In this document: positions 7,364 through 16,014 of the stretch, piece by piece
How positions within the stretch are numbered: the first letter of the stretch is position 1
How the letters are laid out: each line of letters starts with the position of its first letter
Assembly: GCF_029439465.1 (NCBI RefSeq)
Contig: NZ_JAROAV010000004.1
Span: 42,621 to 106,620 of the forward strand
Length of the DNA: 64,000 nucleotides
Source: Luteipulveratus flavus
GTDB lineage: Bacteria; Actinomycetota; Actinomycetes; Actinomycetales; Dermatophilaceae
Direction: 5' to 3'
Translations under genes and position numbers: made by a program
The notes under the pieces: model-generated
Seen by the model: the letters and a program-made list of their open reading frames with translations, nothing else
Told to the model about the DNA's origin: nothing
The model's database searches: none

Positions 7364-9640
7364 TCAGGCGTCGGCGGTGACGGGCTCCTCGCCGCGACGG
7401 ACGGCGGCCAGCAGCATGTTCGCGACGTCGACCACCTCGACCTGCTCGCGGGCCTCACCCTCGGACTGCTTGGCCGTAAGGCCGTCGGTCATCATCACCC
7501 GGCAGAACGGGCAGCCGATGGCGATCCGGTCGGCGCCGGTGTCGATGGCCTCCTGGGTGCGGTTGAGGTTGATCCGCGAGCCGAGCTTCTCCTCCATCCA
7601 CATGCGGGCACCGCCGGCGCCGCAGCAGAACGACTTCTCGCCCGAGCGCTCCATCTCGCGGTACTCCACGCCCGGCAGCGCGCCGATGAGCTCGCGCGGC
7701 GGGGCGTACACGCCGTTGTGCCGGCCGAGGTAGCACGGGTCGTGGTAGGTCACCGAGGACGCCGTCGAGGCCGCGCCCGAGGAGTCCGCCTCGTCCGGGC
7801 GCGCGACCGGGACGAGCTTCTTCTCGCGCACCAGGCGGTTCAGCAGCTGCGTGTGGTGCACGACCTCGTACTCGCCGCCCAGCTGCGGGTACTCGTTCTT
7901 GATGGTGTTGAAGCAGTGCGCACAGGTGACGACGATCTTCTTCGCCTTCGACTCGTTCAGCACCTCGACGTTCTGGGACGCCAGCATCTGGAAGAGCATC
8001 TCGTTGCCGGCGCGCCGGGCCGGGTCGCCGGTGCAGGTCTCGCCGTCGCCCAGCACGGCGAAGTCGACGCCGGCGGTGTGCAGCAGCTCGGCCACCGCGC
8101 GGGTGGTCTTCTTCGCGCGGTCCTCGTACGCGCCTGCGCACCCGACCCAGAACAGCCAGTCGACCTCGTCGGCCGACTCGATGTCGGATCCGATGACCTT
8201 GACCTCGAACGGCAGGTCCTTGGCCCAGTCCAGGCGCGCCCGCGCGGACATGCCCCACGGGTTCTGCTTGTTCTCGAGGTTCTTGAACAGGCCGCCGAGC
8301 TCGCTCGGGAACGCCGACTCGATGAGAACCTGGTAGCGGCGCATATCAACAATATGGTCGACGTGCTCGATGTCGACGGGGCACTGCTCGACGCACGCAC
8401 CACACGTCGTGCACGACCACAGGACGTCCTGATCGATGACGGCGTCCGGCCCGTGCGGGTTGTACGCGGTCAGCGGCGCGCTGAGGTCGTACGAGGTGTC
8501 GCCGATCAGCGCGGTCGTCACGGCGGCGGGGGCGTCCGCACCCTCGGGCGCACCGCCGTTCGACGCAGCCTTGAGGTAGGGCGCCTGGGCGTTCGCGTGG
8601 TCGCGCAGCGTCATCATGAGCAGCTTGGGCGACAGCGGCTTCTCGGTGTTCCAGGCGGGGCACTGCGACTGGCAGCGGCCGCACTCGGTGCAGGTGGAGA
8701 AGTCGAGCAGGCCCTTCCAGGTGAAGTCGTCGACCGTGCCGACGCCGAGGCTGACCTCGTCGGAGTCGTCCTCCATCAGCTCGTCGAGGTTGTCGAAGTC
8801 GACCGGCTCACCGGCGACCTTCATCGGCTGCAGGGCGCCCAGCGACGTACGACCGTCGGCGTGCCGCTTGAACCAGATGTTGAAGAACGCCAGGAAGCGG
8901 TGCCAGGCCACGCCCATCGTGACGTTGAGCGAGATGGTGATCATCCAGGCGAAGGAGATCAGGATCTTGATGGCCGCGACGACCACGATCAACTGCTCGA
9001 TCGAGTCCTTGGACATGCCGGAGAACAGCTCGCCGAGCCCGAAGGTGAACGGGAAGTGCAGCGCGTTGGCGTGGTCGCCGCCGGTCACGTCCTCGTGGGC
9101 GTACTCCAGGCCGCGCAGCACGGTGATGCACAGGGCGACCCCGAGGATCGTCAGCTCGACGTAGTACGCCTGCCAGAAGGTGGAGCCGAAGAACCGCGAG
9201 TAGCGGCCCTGCGGGCTGGGGTTGCGGCCCGGGTGGTTCTTCCGGCGGACCCACATCAGGGTCAGGATGCCGAGCAGGCCGGTGACCGCGAAGAGCTCGG
9301 TGACCCACTCGTACAGGAAGAAGTGGCCGATCAGCGGGAGAGCCCAGTCCGGCTCGAAGACCTGCCCGAACGCGTTGACCAGCGTCAGGAACAGCACCCC
9401 GAACGAGACCATCGTGAACCAGTGGGCGACCGCGACGACCGGGAGCCGTGACATGCGGGTGTGGCCGAGGAACTCCCGGATCAGCGTCCAGGTGCGAGCG
9501 CCGGGCCGGTCGGTGCGGCGATCCGGCTGGCCGAGGCGGTACGTCGAGGCCATCGTGGCGATGGCGCGCACGAACAACCCGATGGCGACGAGCGTGACCG
9601 GGATCGTGACGACCGCGGCGACGATCTGAAGTGCGGACAT
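7364..9640 (-). CDS. Membrane-bound heterodisulfide-reductase-like Fe-S oxidoreductase, 758 aa
   Basis: The N-terminal ~250 residues contain several transmembrane helices, like the NarI/DUF3483-type cytochrome b part. Two 4Fe-4S ferredoxin motifs follow, CTECGRCQSQCP and CTTCGACVEQCP. The C-terminal half has two CCG domains (YHDPCYLGRHNG and CCGAGGARMW, plus CAHCFN), the cluster-binding modules of HdrB/HdrD and GlpC. It likely passes electrons between the membrane quinone pool and a soluble partner; in actinobacteria it is often linked to acyl-CoA dehydrogenation. ATG at 9640 (MSALQ) is preferred over an upstream start. A palindrome 21-36 bp upstream may be its operator. Confidence 0.9.
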   Translation of the reverse strand: MSALQIVAAVVTIPVTLVAIGLFVRAIATMASTYRLGQPDRRTDRPGARTWTLIREFLGHTRMSRLPVVAVAHWFTMVSFGVLFLTLVNAFGQVFEPDWALPLIGHFFLYEWVTELFAVTGLLGILTLMWVRRKNHPGRNPSPQGRYSRFFGSTFWQAYYVELTILGVALCITVLRGLEYAHEDVTGGDHANALHFPFTFGLGELFSGMSKDSIEQLIVVVAAIKILISFAWMITISLNVTMGVAWHRFLAFFNIWFKRHADGRTSLGALQPMKVAGEPVDFDNLDELMEDDSDEVSLGVGTVDDFTWKGLLDFSTCTECGRCQSQCPAWNTEKPLSPKLLMMTLRDHANAQAPYLKAASNGGAPEGADAPAAVTTALIGDTSYDLSAPLTAYNPHGPDAVIDQDVLWSCTTCGACVEQCPVDIEHVDHIVDMRRYQVLIESAFPSELGGLFKNLENKQNPWGMSARARLDWAKDLPFEVKVIGSDIESADEVDWLFWVGCAGAYEDRAKKTTRAVAELLHTAGVDFAVLGDGETCTGDPARRAGNEMLFQMLASQNVEVLNESKAKKIVVTCAHCFNTIKNEYPQLGGEYEVVHHTQLLNRLVREKKLVPVARPDEADSSGAASTASSVTYHDPCYLGRHNGVYAPPRELIGALPGVEYREMERSGEKSFCCGAGGARMWMEEKLGSRINLNRTQEAIDTGADRIAIGCPFCRVMMTDGLTAKQSEGEAREQVEVVDVANMLLAAVRRGEEPVTADA

Positions 9641-9660
9641 GACGAGCAGTCTAACCATTT

Positions 9661-9676
9661 GTTACCGCTCGGTAAC
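9661..9676. promoter_or_regulatory. TetR-type palindromic operator candidate
   Basis: GTTACCG-CT-CGGTAAC is a perfect 7-bp inverted repeat with a 2-bp spacer, just upstream of the Fe-S oxidoreductase start and about 100 bp from the divergent gene at 9779. The size and sequence resemble sites of TetR-family regulators of fatty-acid catabolism; the regulator is not in the window. Confidence 0.6.
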
Positions 9677-9778
9677 TGTTGAGGCGACCCTTTGCCCCGG
9701 CGCCCGACGTACGCACCCGCCGCTACCCTCGCCCCGTGTCGCGCACCGGGGAGGTGCGCATCGGACGAGGGCGGCTCG

Positions 9779-11506
9779 GTGAGACTCCATCCCTACTTCC
9801 GGCCCAAGGGTCGCAACCACCTCGCGCTGCCGTACCTGGGGCCGTACCTGCTCGGCGCCATCGGCCTGCTGGCCGCCGTGAGCGCGGTCGGTCTCGACCT
9901 GTCGAAGGCGCCCTGGCTCGGGATGGTCGTCCTGGTCGCCGCGCTGGTGGTGGGCCTGCGCGAGCTGCAGCGCCCGCGTGTCACCCCGAGGGTGGGGTGG
10001 CTCCTGGCCCTGGGCGTGGTGGCCGCCTGCGGGGTGCTGCTGGACGTGGGTACGCGGTTCGCGCCCGTCGTGCTCGTCGTCGCCTTTGTCTGGTGGGTGT
10101 GGCTGCGCGGACGGCCGCCGCTCGAGGTCGTCGAGGTCGCGCCGGGACGGTGGGAGGCCGTCGCGGACGTGGTCCCGCACTCGACCTGGGTGGACGTGTC
10201 GGCCGACCAGACCACGACCGACGCTCCGGCGCCGGCGTACGAGCCGGCGCCGCGACGCCTGGAGTACGCCCTCCCCGTGCCCGACCCGGCTCGTCGACCG
10301 TCCGGGCTCCCACGCCGATCGATCACCCTCGTTCCGTGGAAGCCCACGGGCGTCCTCTGGTTCGGCCTCGGCATGCTCGCGCTGGGCTTCCACCTCATCT
10401 GGACGGTGGTGCTCACCGGTGACTCCGGACGGGGTGGGCGGGCGATCGGGGCCGCGTTCGCGCTCCTGCTGCTCGCGCCGGGTGTCGCGATGCTCAGGAC
10501 CGGGTCGTCGGTCCGCCTGGTCGTGGACGTGGAGGGTGTCCGGACCACCGGCTCGGGCCGCTGGGGCTTCCGGTGGTCCGAGCTGTCGGGCCTGGCGGTC
10601 GTGCCTGCCGCGGGTGGCGGGACCCCGGCGCTGGCGCTCGCGGTGAGCGACCCTCGGCTGGTGAGGGGGCGTCAGATCGCGACCGGCCGCGTACCGCCCT
10701 TCACCCACGTGTACGCCCTCCCTCCGTCCCGCCGCACGGACGAGGCGGCCGGCGAGCTGGTCGCGGCGCTGGCGACGTTCGCCCCCGACCTGCTCGTCGG
10801 TCCTGCCGGCGCCACGCCCGAGCAGCCGTACCCGCATCGGGCGCCGGACCCGGTACGGCCGGTCAGCGCGCCGCCGGAAGGTGCGCCGCCGGTCGGCGCT
10901 GACGTCCGGGTCCCGGTGCCGGCGCCGCACCTTCGACCATCGGGCGTCCGTCGACGCCGGGTCGCGACGGGCCGCCTCTGGGCAGCCCTGGCCATCGGCA
11001 CGGTCTCCGCCTGCGTCCTCGTCCTCGGCGGCGCACTGCTGCTCGCTTCCGTGACCGGGCGAGGCGTCGATCAGGTGTGGCCGCGGCTGCTGGCGGGAGG
11101 CTTCGGTGTCCTGTTCCTCCTCTTCGCGGTCGCCGGCCTGAGCACCGTGCTGCTCGACCTCACCCGCCGCATCGAGGTCGACGGTGTGGGGATGCGCCTC
11201 ACCGGGATCTCGGGCTGGCGCTTCACCTGGGACGAGGTGGCTGCCGTCGCGGTCGTCGTCAGCCAGGACCGGGCACGCTCCAACGCCCCTGTCGGGATCG
11301 CCGTCGCAGCGCCGTCCCACGAGCAGCGGGGCAGCATGACGTACGAGACCTGGGAGGAGCTGCCGCCGTTCACCCACCTCTGCCCGGTACGCGGCGGACG
11401 GGACGGCGACGTCCTGCGGACCGAGCTCGCCACCGCCCTCGGAGCCGTCGTCCCGGATCTGTACGTCGGGGAGCTCCCCGCCCCGGTAGCCCAGCCGTCG
11501 CACTGA
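9779..11506 (+). CDS. Internally duplicated membrane protein with PH-like repeats, 575 aa
   Basis: Hydrophobic segments occur near the N-terminus (two to three helices), again near residue 200 and near residue 410. Two regions repeat each other: a segment with VEGVRTTGSGRWGF and FRWSELSGLAVV near residue 255, and VDGVGMRLTGISGW and FTWDEVAAVAVV near residue 475. Each is followed by PPFTH and later by PDLLVG or PDLYVG. The pattern suggests two helical-hairpin plus PH-like beta domains arising by duplication. No function is recognised. GTG at 9779 was chosen because it precedes the first helix; an earlier in-frame ATG at 9692 would overlap the upstream operator region. Confidence 0.75.
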   Translation: MRLHPYFRPKGRNHLALPYLGPYLLGAIGLLAAVSAVGLDLSKAPWLGMVVLVAALVVGLRELQRPRVTPRVGWLLALGVVAACGVLLDVGTRFAPVVLVVAFVWWVWLRGRPPLEVVEVAPGRWEAVADVVPHSTWVDVSADQTTTDAPAPAYEPAPRRLEYALPVPDPARRPSGLPRRSITLVPWKPTGVLWFGLGMLALGFHLIWTVVLTGDSGRGGRAIGAAFALLLLAPGVAMLRTGSSVRLVVDVEGVRTTGSGRWGFRWSELSGLAVVPAAGGGTPALALAVSDPRLVRGRQIATGRVPPFTHVYALPPSRRTDEAAGELVAALATFAPDLLVGPAGATPEQPYPHRAPDPVRPVSAPPEGAPPVGADVRVPVPAPHLRPSGVRRRRVATGRLWAALAIGTVSACVLVLGGALLLASVTGRGVDQVWPRLLAGGFGVLFLLFAVAGLSTVLLDLTRRIEVDGVGMRLTGISGWRFTWDEVAAVAVVVSQDRARSNAPVGIAVAAPSHEQRGSMTYETWEELPPFTHLCPVRGGRDGDVLRTELATALGAVVPDLYVGELPAPVAQPSH

Positions 11507-11604
11507 GCGAACCACGGTTGCAGTATCAATAACCTGCTGTTGGAATAGGCATAAGACGCCTGCGGTTGTCGCGGGCTCGACGTACTCCAGCGAAGGCGGT
11601 AGCA

Positions 11605-12534
11605 GTGCCCATCCTCGACGACGTGACCCAGGCCATCGGCAACACACCCCTGGTGCGTATCAACCGCATCATCTCCTCGGACGCGACCGTCGCGGCCAAG
11701 CTGGAGTTCAGCAACCCTGCGGCGTCGGTCAAGGACCGCATCGGTGCCGCCATCGTGAAGGCGGCCGAGGATGCCGGCGCACTGAAGCCCGGCGGCACGA
11801 TCGTCGAGGCGACGTCCGGCAACACCGGCATCGCCCTCGCCATGGTCGGTGCGGCCAAGGGTTACGACGTCGTCCTCGCGATGCCGGAGACGATGTCGAA
11901 GGAGCGGCGGGCGCTGCTGAAGGCCTTCGGTGCCGAGCTCGTCCTCACCGAGGGCGCCAAGGGCATGCAGGGTGCGGTCGACAAGGCCGACGAGATCGTC
12001 GCTCAGCGCGAGGGCGCGATCCTCGCCCGCCAGTTCGCCAACGAGGCCAACCCCGAGGTTCACCGCCGCACCACGGCGGAGGAGATCTGGAAGGACACCG
12101 ACGGCGAGGTCGACATCGTCATCGCCGGCATCGGCACCGGCGGCACCATCACCGGCGTCGGCCAGGTCCTCAAGGGTCGCAAGCCCGGGGTGCAGATGAT
12201 CGCCGTCGAGCCGGAGGAGTCCCCGATCCTCAACGGCGGTCAGCCCGGCCCGCACAAGATCCAGGGCATCGGCGCCAACTTCGTCCCCGAGATCCTCGAC
12301 CGTGACATCTACGACGAGGTCATCGACATCAACGCCGCCACCTCGGTGGAGTGGGCGCGCAAGGCCGCGACGGAGGAGGGGCTTCTGGTGGGCATCTCCT
12401 CCGGTGCCGCACTCGCCGCCGCCGACCAGGTCGCGCGGCGCCCGGAGAACGCCGGCAAGACCATCGTCGTGATCATCCCGTCGTTCGGCGAGCGCTACCT
12501 GTCGACGATCCTGTTCGAGGGCCTGGTTGACTGA
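11605..12534 (+). CDS. cysK: Cysteine synthase A (O-acetylserine sulfhydrylase), 309 aa
   Basis: This PLP enzyme makes L-cysteine from O-acetylserine and sulfide. The PLP lysine lies in [11 protein letters not shown] (about residue 45), the substrate loop is EATSGNTG, and the phosphate-binding loop is [10 protein letters not shown]; length is normal for the family. GTG at 11605 has GAAGG nine bases upstream and gives the usual N-terminus ([16 protein letters not shown]). It is followed within 4 bp by the serine acetyltransferase gene, so substrate supply and use are encoded together and the two proteins may form the cysteine synthase complex. Confidence 0.96.
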   Translation: MPILDDVTQAIGNTPLVRINRIISSDATVAAKLEFSNPAASVKDRIGAAIVKAAEDAGALKPGGTIVEATSGNTGIALAMVGAAKGYDVVLAMPETMSKERRALLKAFGAELVLTEGAKGMQGAVDKADEIVAQREGAILARQFANEANPEVHRRTTAEEIWKDTDGEVDIVIAGIGTGGTITGVGQVLKGRKPGVQMIAVEPEESPILNGGQPGPHKIQGIGANFVPEILDRDIYDEVIDINAATSVEWARKAATEEGLLVGISSGAALAAADQVARRPENAGKTIVVIIPSFGERYLSTILFEGLVD

Positions 12535-12538
12535 CGCA

Positions 12539-13165
12539 ATGGGTGCCGACGCGCTGCTGACCGGCGGAGCTGCGAGCAAGAGCGTGACGCAGACCGTGCG
12601 TCGCGCCGTCGCTCACATCCGCTCCGACCTGGACGCAGCGATCGCCCGCGACCCGGCCGTGGAGTCCCGCCTGGAGATGGCGCTGGCGTCGCCGGGCCTG
12701 CACGCCGTGTGGTCGCACCGGCTCGCGCACCGCATGTGGTCCAAAGGCGGCAGCTGGCGGCTTCCGGCGCGTCTGCTCTCCCAGACGGCACGGGCGGTGA
12801 CAGGAGTGGAGATCCACCCCGGCGCCACCATCGGCCGGCGCTTCTTCATCGATCACGGCATGGGTGTGGTGATCGGCGAGACCGCCGAGGTCGGTGACGA
12901 CGTCATGCTCTACCACGGCGTCACCCTGGGCGGCCGGTCGCTGCAGCGGGTCAAGCGGCACCCGACCGTCGGCGACGGCGTCACCATCGGCGCCGGTGCC
13001 CGTGTCCTCGGCCCGGTCCGCGTCGGCGACGGTGCCCAGATCGGAGCGAACGCCGTCGTGGTCAAGGACGTCCCACCGCAGGCGGTGGCGACCGGGATCC
13101 CGGCGAAGGTGCGGTTCCCCGAGCCGGCGTACGACCCGTACACCGACCCGGCGCTGTTCATCTGA
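12539..13165 (+). CDS. cysE: Serine O-acetyltransferase, 208 aa
   Basis: It acetylates serine with acetyl-CoA, supplying O-acetylserine to CysK. A short helical N-terminal domain precedes a left-handed hexapeptide beta-helix ([44 protein letters not shown]), with the catalytic Asp-His in FIDHGMG and a second His in YHGVTLGG. The length matches the short EpsC/CysE type. ATG at 12539 leaves 4 bp after cysK; an in-frame TTG at 12527 overlapping the cysK stop is an alternative. The CysE C-terminus ends in Ile (PALFI), as needed for insertion into the CysK active site. Confidence 0.95.
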   Translation: MGADALLTGGAASKSVTQTVRRAVAHIRSDLDAAIARDPAVESRLEMALASPGLHAVWSHRLAHRMWSKGGSWRLPARLLSQTARAVTGVEIHPGATIGRRFFIDHGMGVVIGETAEVGDDVMLYHGVTLGGRSLQRVKRHPTVGDGVTIGAGARVLGPVRVGDGAQIGANAVVVKDVPPQAVATGIPAKVRFPEPAYDPYTDPALFI

Positions 13166-13176
13166 CCCAGCACCAA

Positions 13177-13219
13177 CGAGACGGCCCGCGTCCCCCAGGA
13201 GGGGACGCGGGCCGTCTCG
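13177..13219. terminator. Bidirectional terminator, 19-bp perfect stem
   Basis: Arms 13177-13195 and 13201-13219 are exact reverse complements with a 5-base loop, lying between the convergent cysE and HU genes. Confidence 0.85.
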
Positions 13220-13230
13220 ATGCGAGTGGA

Positions 13231-13506
13231 TCAGCCCTTTGCGGCGGCCTTCAGCTTGCTGCCGGCGCTGACCTTGGCGGCCTTCGACGCGGCGATCTGG
13301 ATCTCCTCACCCGTCTGCGGGTTGCGACCGGTGCGCGCGGCGCGGTCGACGACCTCGATGGTGAGCAGACCCGGCAGCTGGATCTTCTCGCCGCGGCCGA
13401 CGGCCTCGAGGATGACGTCGTTCAGGCCCGTGATCACGGTGTTGGCGTCCTTGACGCTCACCCCCGTGCGCTGGGCGATGGTGCTGGCGAGGTCAGTGCG
13501 GTTCAT
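13231..13506 (-). CDS. hup: HU-family DNA-binding protein, 91 aa
   Basis: This is a small histone-like protein that bends DNA as a dimer. The HU fold is clear: MNRTDLASTIA at the N-terminus, then GRNPQTGEEIQIAASK, which is the HU signature in the beta-arm. The length (91 aa) is that of a classical HU without the long Lys/Ala-rich tail of mycobacterial HupB, although a short basic tail (KLKAAAKG) is present. ATG at 13506 is preceded by AGGACC. Confidence 0.95.
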   Translation of the reverse strand: MNRTDLASTIAQRTGVSVKDANTVITGLNDVILEAVGRGEKIQLPGLLTIEVVDRAARTGRNPQTGEEIQIAASKAAKVSAGSKLKAAAKG

Positions 13507-13665
13507 GAAAGGTCCTGTTCTGAAGGTTGAACGGTGAGCCATTGCTGGCCCGGGTTTGAAACTACGGCAGTTCAGCGCAGATTTCGCGTCGGCACGCGAC
13601 AGAATTCCGCGTCGTGTCGCGGTTCTTCCGCGTGCCGAGCGGACCACGGTACGCCGTGGGGCGCC

Positions 13666-13971
13666 TCAGGGCCGACTGCGGCCGGACAGATCGGTCGCTG
13701 CGGTCGGCGCATCCGAGGCGCCGGTGTCGCTCGAGGAGTCCTTCAGGCCCACCTTCGTGGCGGCCTTCGTCGCGGCGGACTCGGCCGCGCTGCGTGCGGC
13801 CGGCGCCTTCGACTTCACCTGGTCGGTCACGTCCCCGACCTTGTTCTGCACCGAGGGGTTCTCCCACACCTTGTTGGCCTGGGTCTTGATCTGCTCGTAA
13901 CGCTGCTTGCCGGCTCGTGCGCCCAGCACATAGCCGGCACCGACCCCGATCAGGAAGGACAACTTGCCCAT
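13666..13971 (-). CDS. YtxH-like small membrane-associated protein, 101 aa
   Basis: A Gly-rich hydrophobic N-terminus (LSFLIGVGAGYVLGARAG) is followed by RYEQIKTQANKVWENP, the pattern of YtxH/DUF948-like general-stress proteins, and then by a Lys/Ala-rich coiled or disordered tail. No enzymatic function is expected; it probably anchors to the membrane. It stands alone between HU and a tRNA gene. Confidence 0.8.
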   Translation of the reverse strand: MGKLSFLIGVGAGYVLGARAGKQRYEQIKTQANKVWENPSVQNKVGDVTDQVKSKAPAARSAAESAATKAATKVGLKDSSSDTGASDAPTAATDLSGRSRP

Positions 13972-14099
13972 GTCGTGCTCCTCTCGTCGTTTGCGACGAC
14001 ACTAACAACGGCGCCATCACGGCGAGTGGTCCTCGTGTGCACCCGGGCCTCGGACGGACGTCTACGATGGACGCGCTCGCTCGGGCGGACCGGGCGAAC

Positions 14100-14192
14100 G
14101 GAGGGCTCGCATAGTGGCCTAGTGCGGCGGTCTTGAAAACCGCTAAGTCGGTTACCCCGGCTTCGTGGGTTCGAATCCCACGCCCTCCGCCA
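14100..14192 (+). tRNA. tRNA-Ser(TGA)
   Basis: The acceptor stem is GGAGGGC/GCCCTCC, with discriminator G and an encoded CCA (14190-14192). The anticodon loop is CTTGAAA within the stem GCGGT/ACCGC, giving anticodon TGA. A long variable arm (AAGTCGGTTACCCCGGCTT) is typical of class II tRNA-Ser, and the T arm is GTGGGTTCGAATCCCAC. Confidence 0.95.
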
Positions 14193-14521
14193 CCGGTTTC
14201 CACGTCCTTCGCCGCCGATCGTTCTCGGTCCGTGAGATGTGAACTGCGCCTCATACCCAGTCGAGACCTAAACGACACGTGGTCGATCGAGGGCGGATAC
14301 GCTGGCCGGGCAGCGTCGGGTGTGGGCGGTCGTCGGTCGGGTCGGCGCCGGTCAGTGCGCCCCCCGAAGTACGAGCCGTCTGCCGCGGCGCTGCCTCCCT
14401 CCCCGTACGACCTGGGCTCACCCGGTGGGCCTGCCCCGCGTGACCGGATGTCCGACCGGGCACGCCCCATCCGATGTGCTGCTTCGCGCTGGCGCACGTC
14501 CTGGACTAAGGAAGTGAACCC
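14193..14521. other. Intergenic region between tRNA-Ser and the DivIVA-like gene
   Basis: No convincing gene or structured RNA was seen. It must contain the promoter of the gene at 14522; the only clear signal is GGAAG just upstream of that GTG. Confidence 0.4.
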
Positions 14522-15394
14522 GTGGCGAACTCGGCCACCCCGAACGGCAAATCCTCCGACTCGACGCCTGCAGGGCCGCCGATCCCTCAGCGTGAGGAGG
14601 GCCAGAACGACCAGATCTTCGACACCGTGCTGCGCGGCTACGACCGCCGGCAGGTCGACGACGCCCTGTCCACCCGCAACAAGGAGATCACCCGGCTCAA
14701 GGTGCGCCTGGCCGAGGCGAACCGCCAGCACCAGCTGACGGCCGAGTCCGCCGAGCGCACCCAGTCCGAGCTGCGTGAGCTGCGCGCTCGTACGGCCAAC
14801 GGTGAGCCGTCGGTCCCGGAGGACAGCTTCGGGTTCCGCGCCGAGAAGCTGCTGCGGCTGGCCGAGCAGGAGGCCACCGAGATGCGCAACAGCGCGAGCC
14901 GCGAGTCCGCGGGGATCCTCGAGAAGGCGCGGACCGACGCCGAGAAGCACCGCCACGACATCGAGCAGTCGCTGATCGCGCGGGCCTCGCTGCTGGAGCA
15001 GCAGTCCTCGCAGCGGTCCGCCGAGCTGCAGGAGCGTGAGCAGCAGATCGCCGACCAGCTCGCCGCTGCCCGCCAGCAGGCCGAGCACATGCACACCGCC
15101 GCTGAGCAGGCGGCGCTGCGGCTGCGCAAGGAGGCCGAGGCGGCGGCGGACGACACCCGCCAGCGCGCCGAGTCCGACATCCGGCGCCAGCGCGACCAGT
15201 CGACCCAGGAGCTGGCTCGTCTCAGCGGCCTGCAGTCCGACGTGCGCTCCGAGCTGTCCCGCCTGAGCGACGTCCTCAGTGCCGAGGTCGCCAAGGCGCT
15301 GAGCAAGGTCGACCCCGAGGCGACCGACAACGCCAAGAACGCCTCGTCCAGCACGTCGCAGAAGCAGGCGGCGAGCTCCGGCTCCAACGGCTGA
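14522..15394 (+). CDS. DivIVA/Wag31-like coiled-coil protein, 290 aa
   Basis: After a disordered N-terminus, the segment FDTVLRGYDRRQVDDAL matches the DivIVA-domain motif that targets curved membrane and cell poles. From residue ~55 to ~260 the protein is a nearly continuous coiled coil rich in Glu, Gln, Arg and Ala, ending in a Ser-rich tail. It is a paralogue-type protein rather than a certain Wag31, as no division genes lie nearby. A cytoskeletal or polar-growth role is inferred. GTG at 14522 has GGAAG about ten bases upstream. Confidence 0.8.
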   Translation: MANSATPNGKSSDSTPAGPPIPQREEGQNDQIFDTVLRGYDRRQVDDALSTRNKEITRLKVRLAEANRQHQLTAESAERTQSELRELRARTANGEPSVPEDSFGFRAEKLLRLAEQEATEMRNSASRESAGILEKARTDAEKHRHDIEQSLIARASLLEQQSSQRSAELQEREQQIADQLAAARQQAEHMHTAAEQAALRLRKEAEAAADDTRQRAESDIRRQRDQSTQELARLSGLQSDVRSELSRLSDVLSAEVAKALSKVDPEATDNAKNASSSTSQKQAASSGSNG

Positions 15395-15414
15395 TCCGAC
15401 TCACCTCGTCCGAC

Positions 15415-15462
15415 CGTCACCGGTCCGTCCGTCCGGCTCCAGCCGGCGGACGGCCGGTGACG
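15415..15462 (+). terminator. Hairpin after the DivIVA-like gene
   Basis: CGTCACCGG (15415-15423) pairs with CCGGTGACG (15454-15462), and the stem continues inward with one bulge (TCCGTCCG against CGGACGG). There is no T run. Confidence 0.55.
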
Positions 15463-15539
15463 ACGCTCGTCGAGGGGTTCCGAGCGGCTGCTACGGCCGG
15501 ATTTCCGTCGTCCGCCATCTTCTCGATGTCCGGGCCTCG

Positions 15540-15719
15540 CGTGCTAACGTCTTGCGCGGTTGCAGTTGCAGTTCCTCTCAGGACGATGAGGTGCCCGCGC
15601 GTAGCGGGCGCTTCGGCGTTGTGGGGCGTGTTCCACGCTTTCGGGGGTAAGACCAGCGGCAGCCGCCGCTCCGCGACGCGGGGTGTCAACGCCAGAGCAA
15701 CAGATTGAGAGTTACCCCC
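15540..15719 (+). promoter_or_regulatory. Long structured 5' leader of the cold-shock gene
   Basis: About 180 bases separate a TTGCAG-rich promoter-like stretch from the start codon. The leader holds a GCCCGC/GCGGGC stem (15593-15609) and a second GC-rich hairpin near 15620-15645. Long leaders of this kind act as RNA thermosensors in csp genes of other bacteria; here that role is inferred. Confidence 0.45.
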
Positions 15720-15923
15720 ATGGCACAGGGAACCGTGAAGTGGTTCAACGCTGAGAAGGGCTTCGGCTTCATCGCCCAGGATGGTGGCGGCCCGGACGTG
15801 TTCGTCCACTACTCCGCCATCCAGACCCAGGGCTACCGCAGCCTGGACGAGGCGCAGCGTGTCGAGTTCGAGATCACCCAGGGCGACAAGGGTCCGCAGG
15901 CGACCAACGTCACCACGGTCTGA
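15720..15923 (+). CDS. cspA: Cold-shock protein, 67 aa
   Basis: This is a small single-domain nucleic-acid chaperone. RNP1 is KGFGFI and RNP2 is VFVHYSAI, and the start is [14 protein letters not shown], typical of actinobacterial CspA. The length is normal. ATG at 15720 is preceded by GAGAGTTACCCCC. It is monocistronic, with a long leader and its own strong terminator. Confidence 0.97.
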   Translation: MAQGTVKWFNAEKGFGFIAQDGGGPDVFVHYSAIQTQGYRSLDEAQRVEFEITQGDKGPQATNVTTV

Positions 15924-15959
15924 TTCAGACTTTCCATCGGCCGACCTGATCGGCACGAG

Positions 15960-15995
15960 ACGAAGCCCCGGAACCGAAAGGTTCCGGGGCTTCGT
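15960..15995. terminator. Bidirectional terminator with GAAA tetraloop
   Basis: Sixteen-bp perfect arms (15960-15975 and 15980-15995) close on a GAAA loop, between cspA and the convergent penicillin-binding protein gene. Confidence 0.88.
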
Positions 15996-16014
15996 TGTGC
16001 TGACGATCCGGCGG

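Noticed and set aside
11507..11604. SAM or cysteine-related riboswitch before cysK
   Set aside because: The 98-bp gap is too short and lacks the conserved cores.
14193..14521. Riboswitch or 4.5S RNA between tRNA-Ser and the DivIVA-like gene
   Set aside because: No conserved core of a known riboswitch or SRP RNA could be found by eye on either strand.
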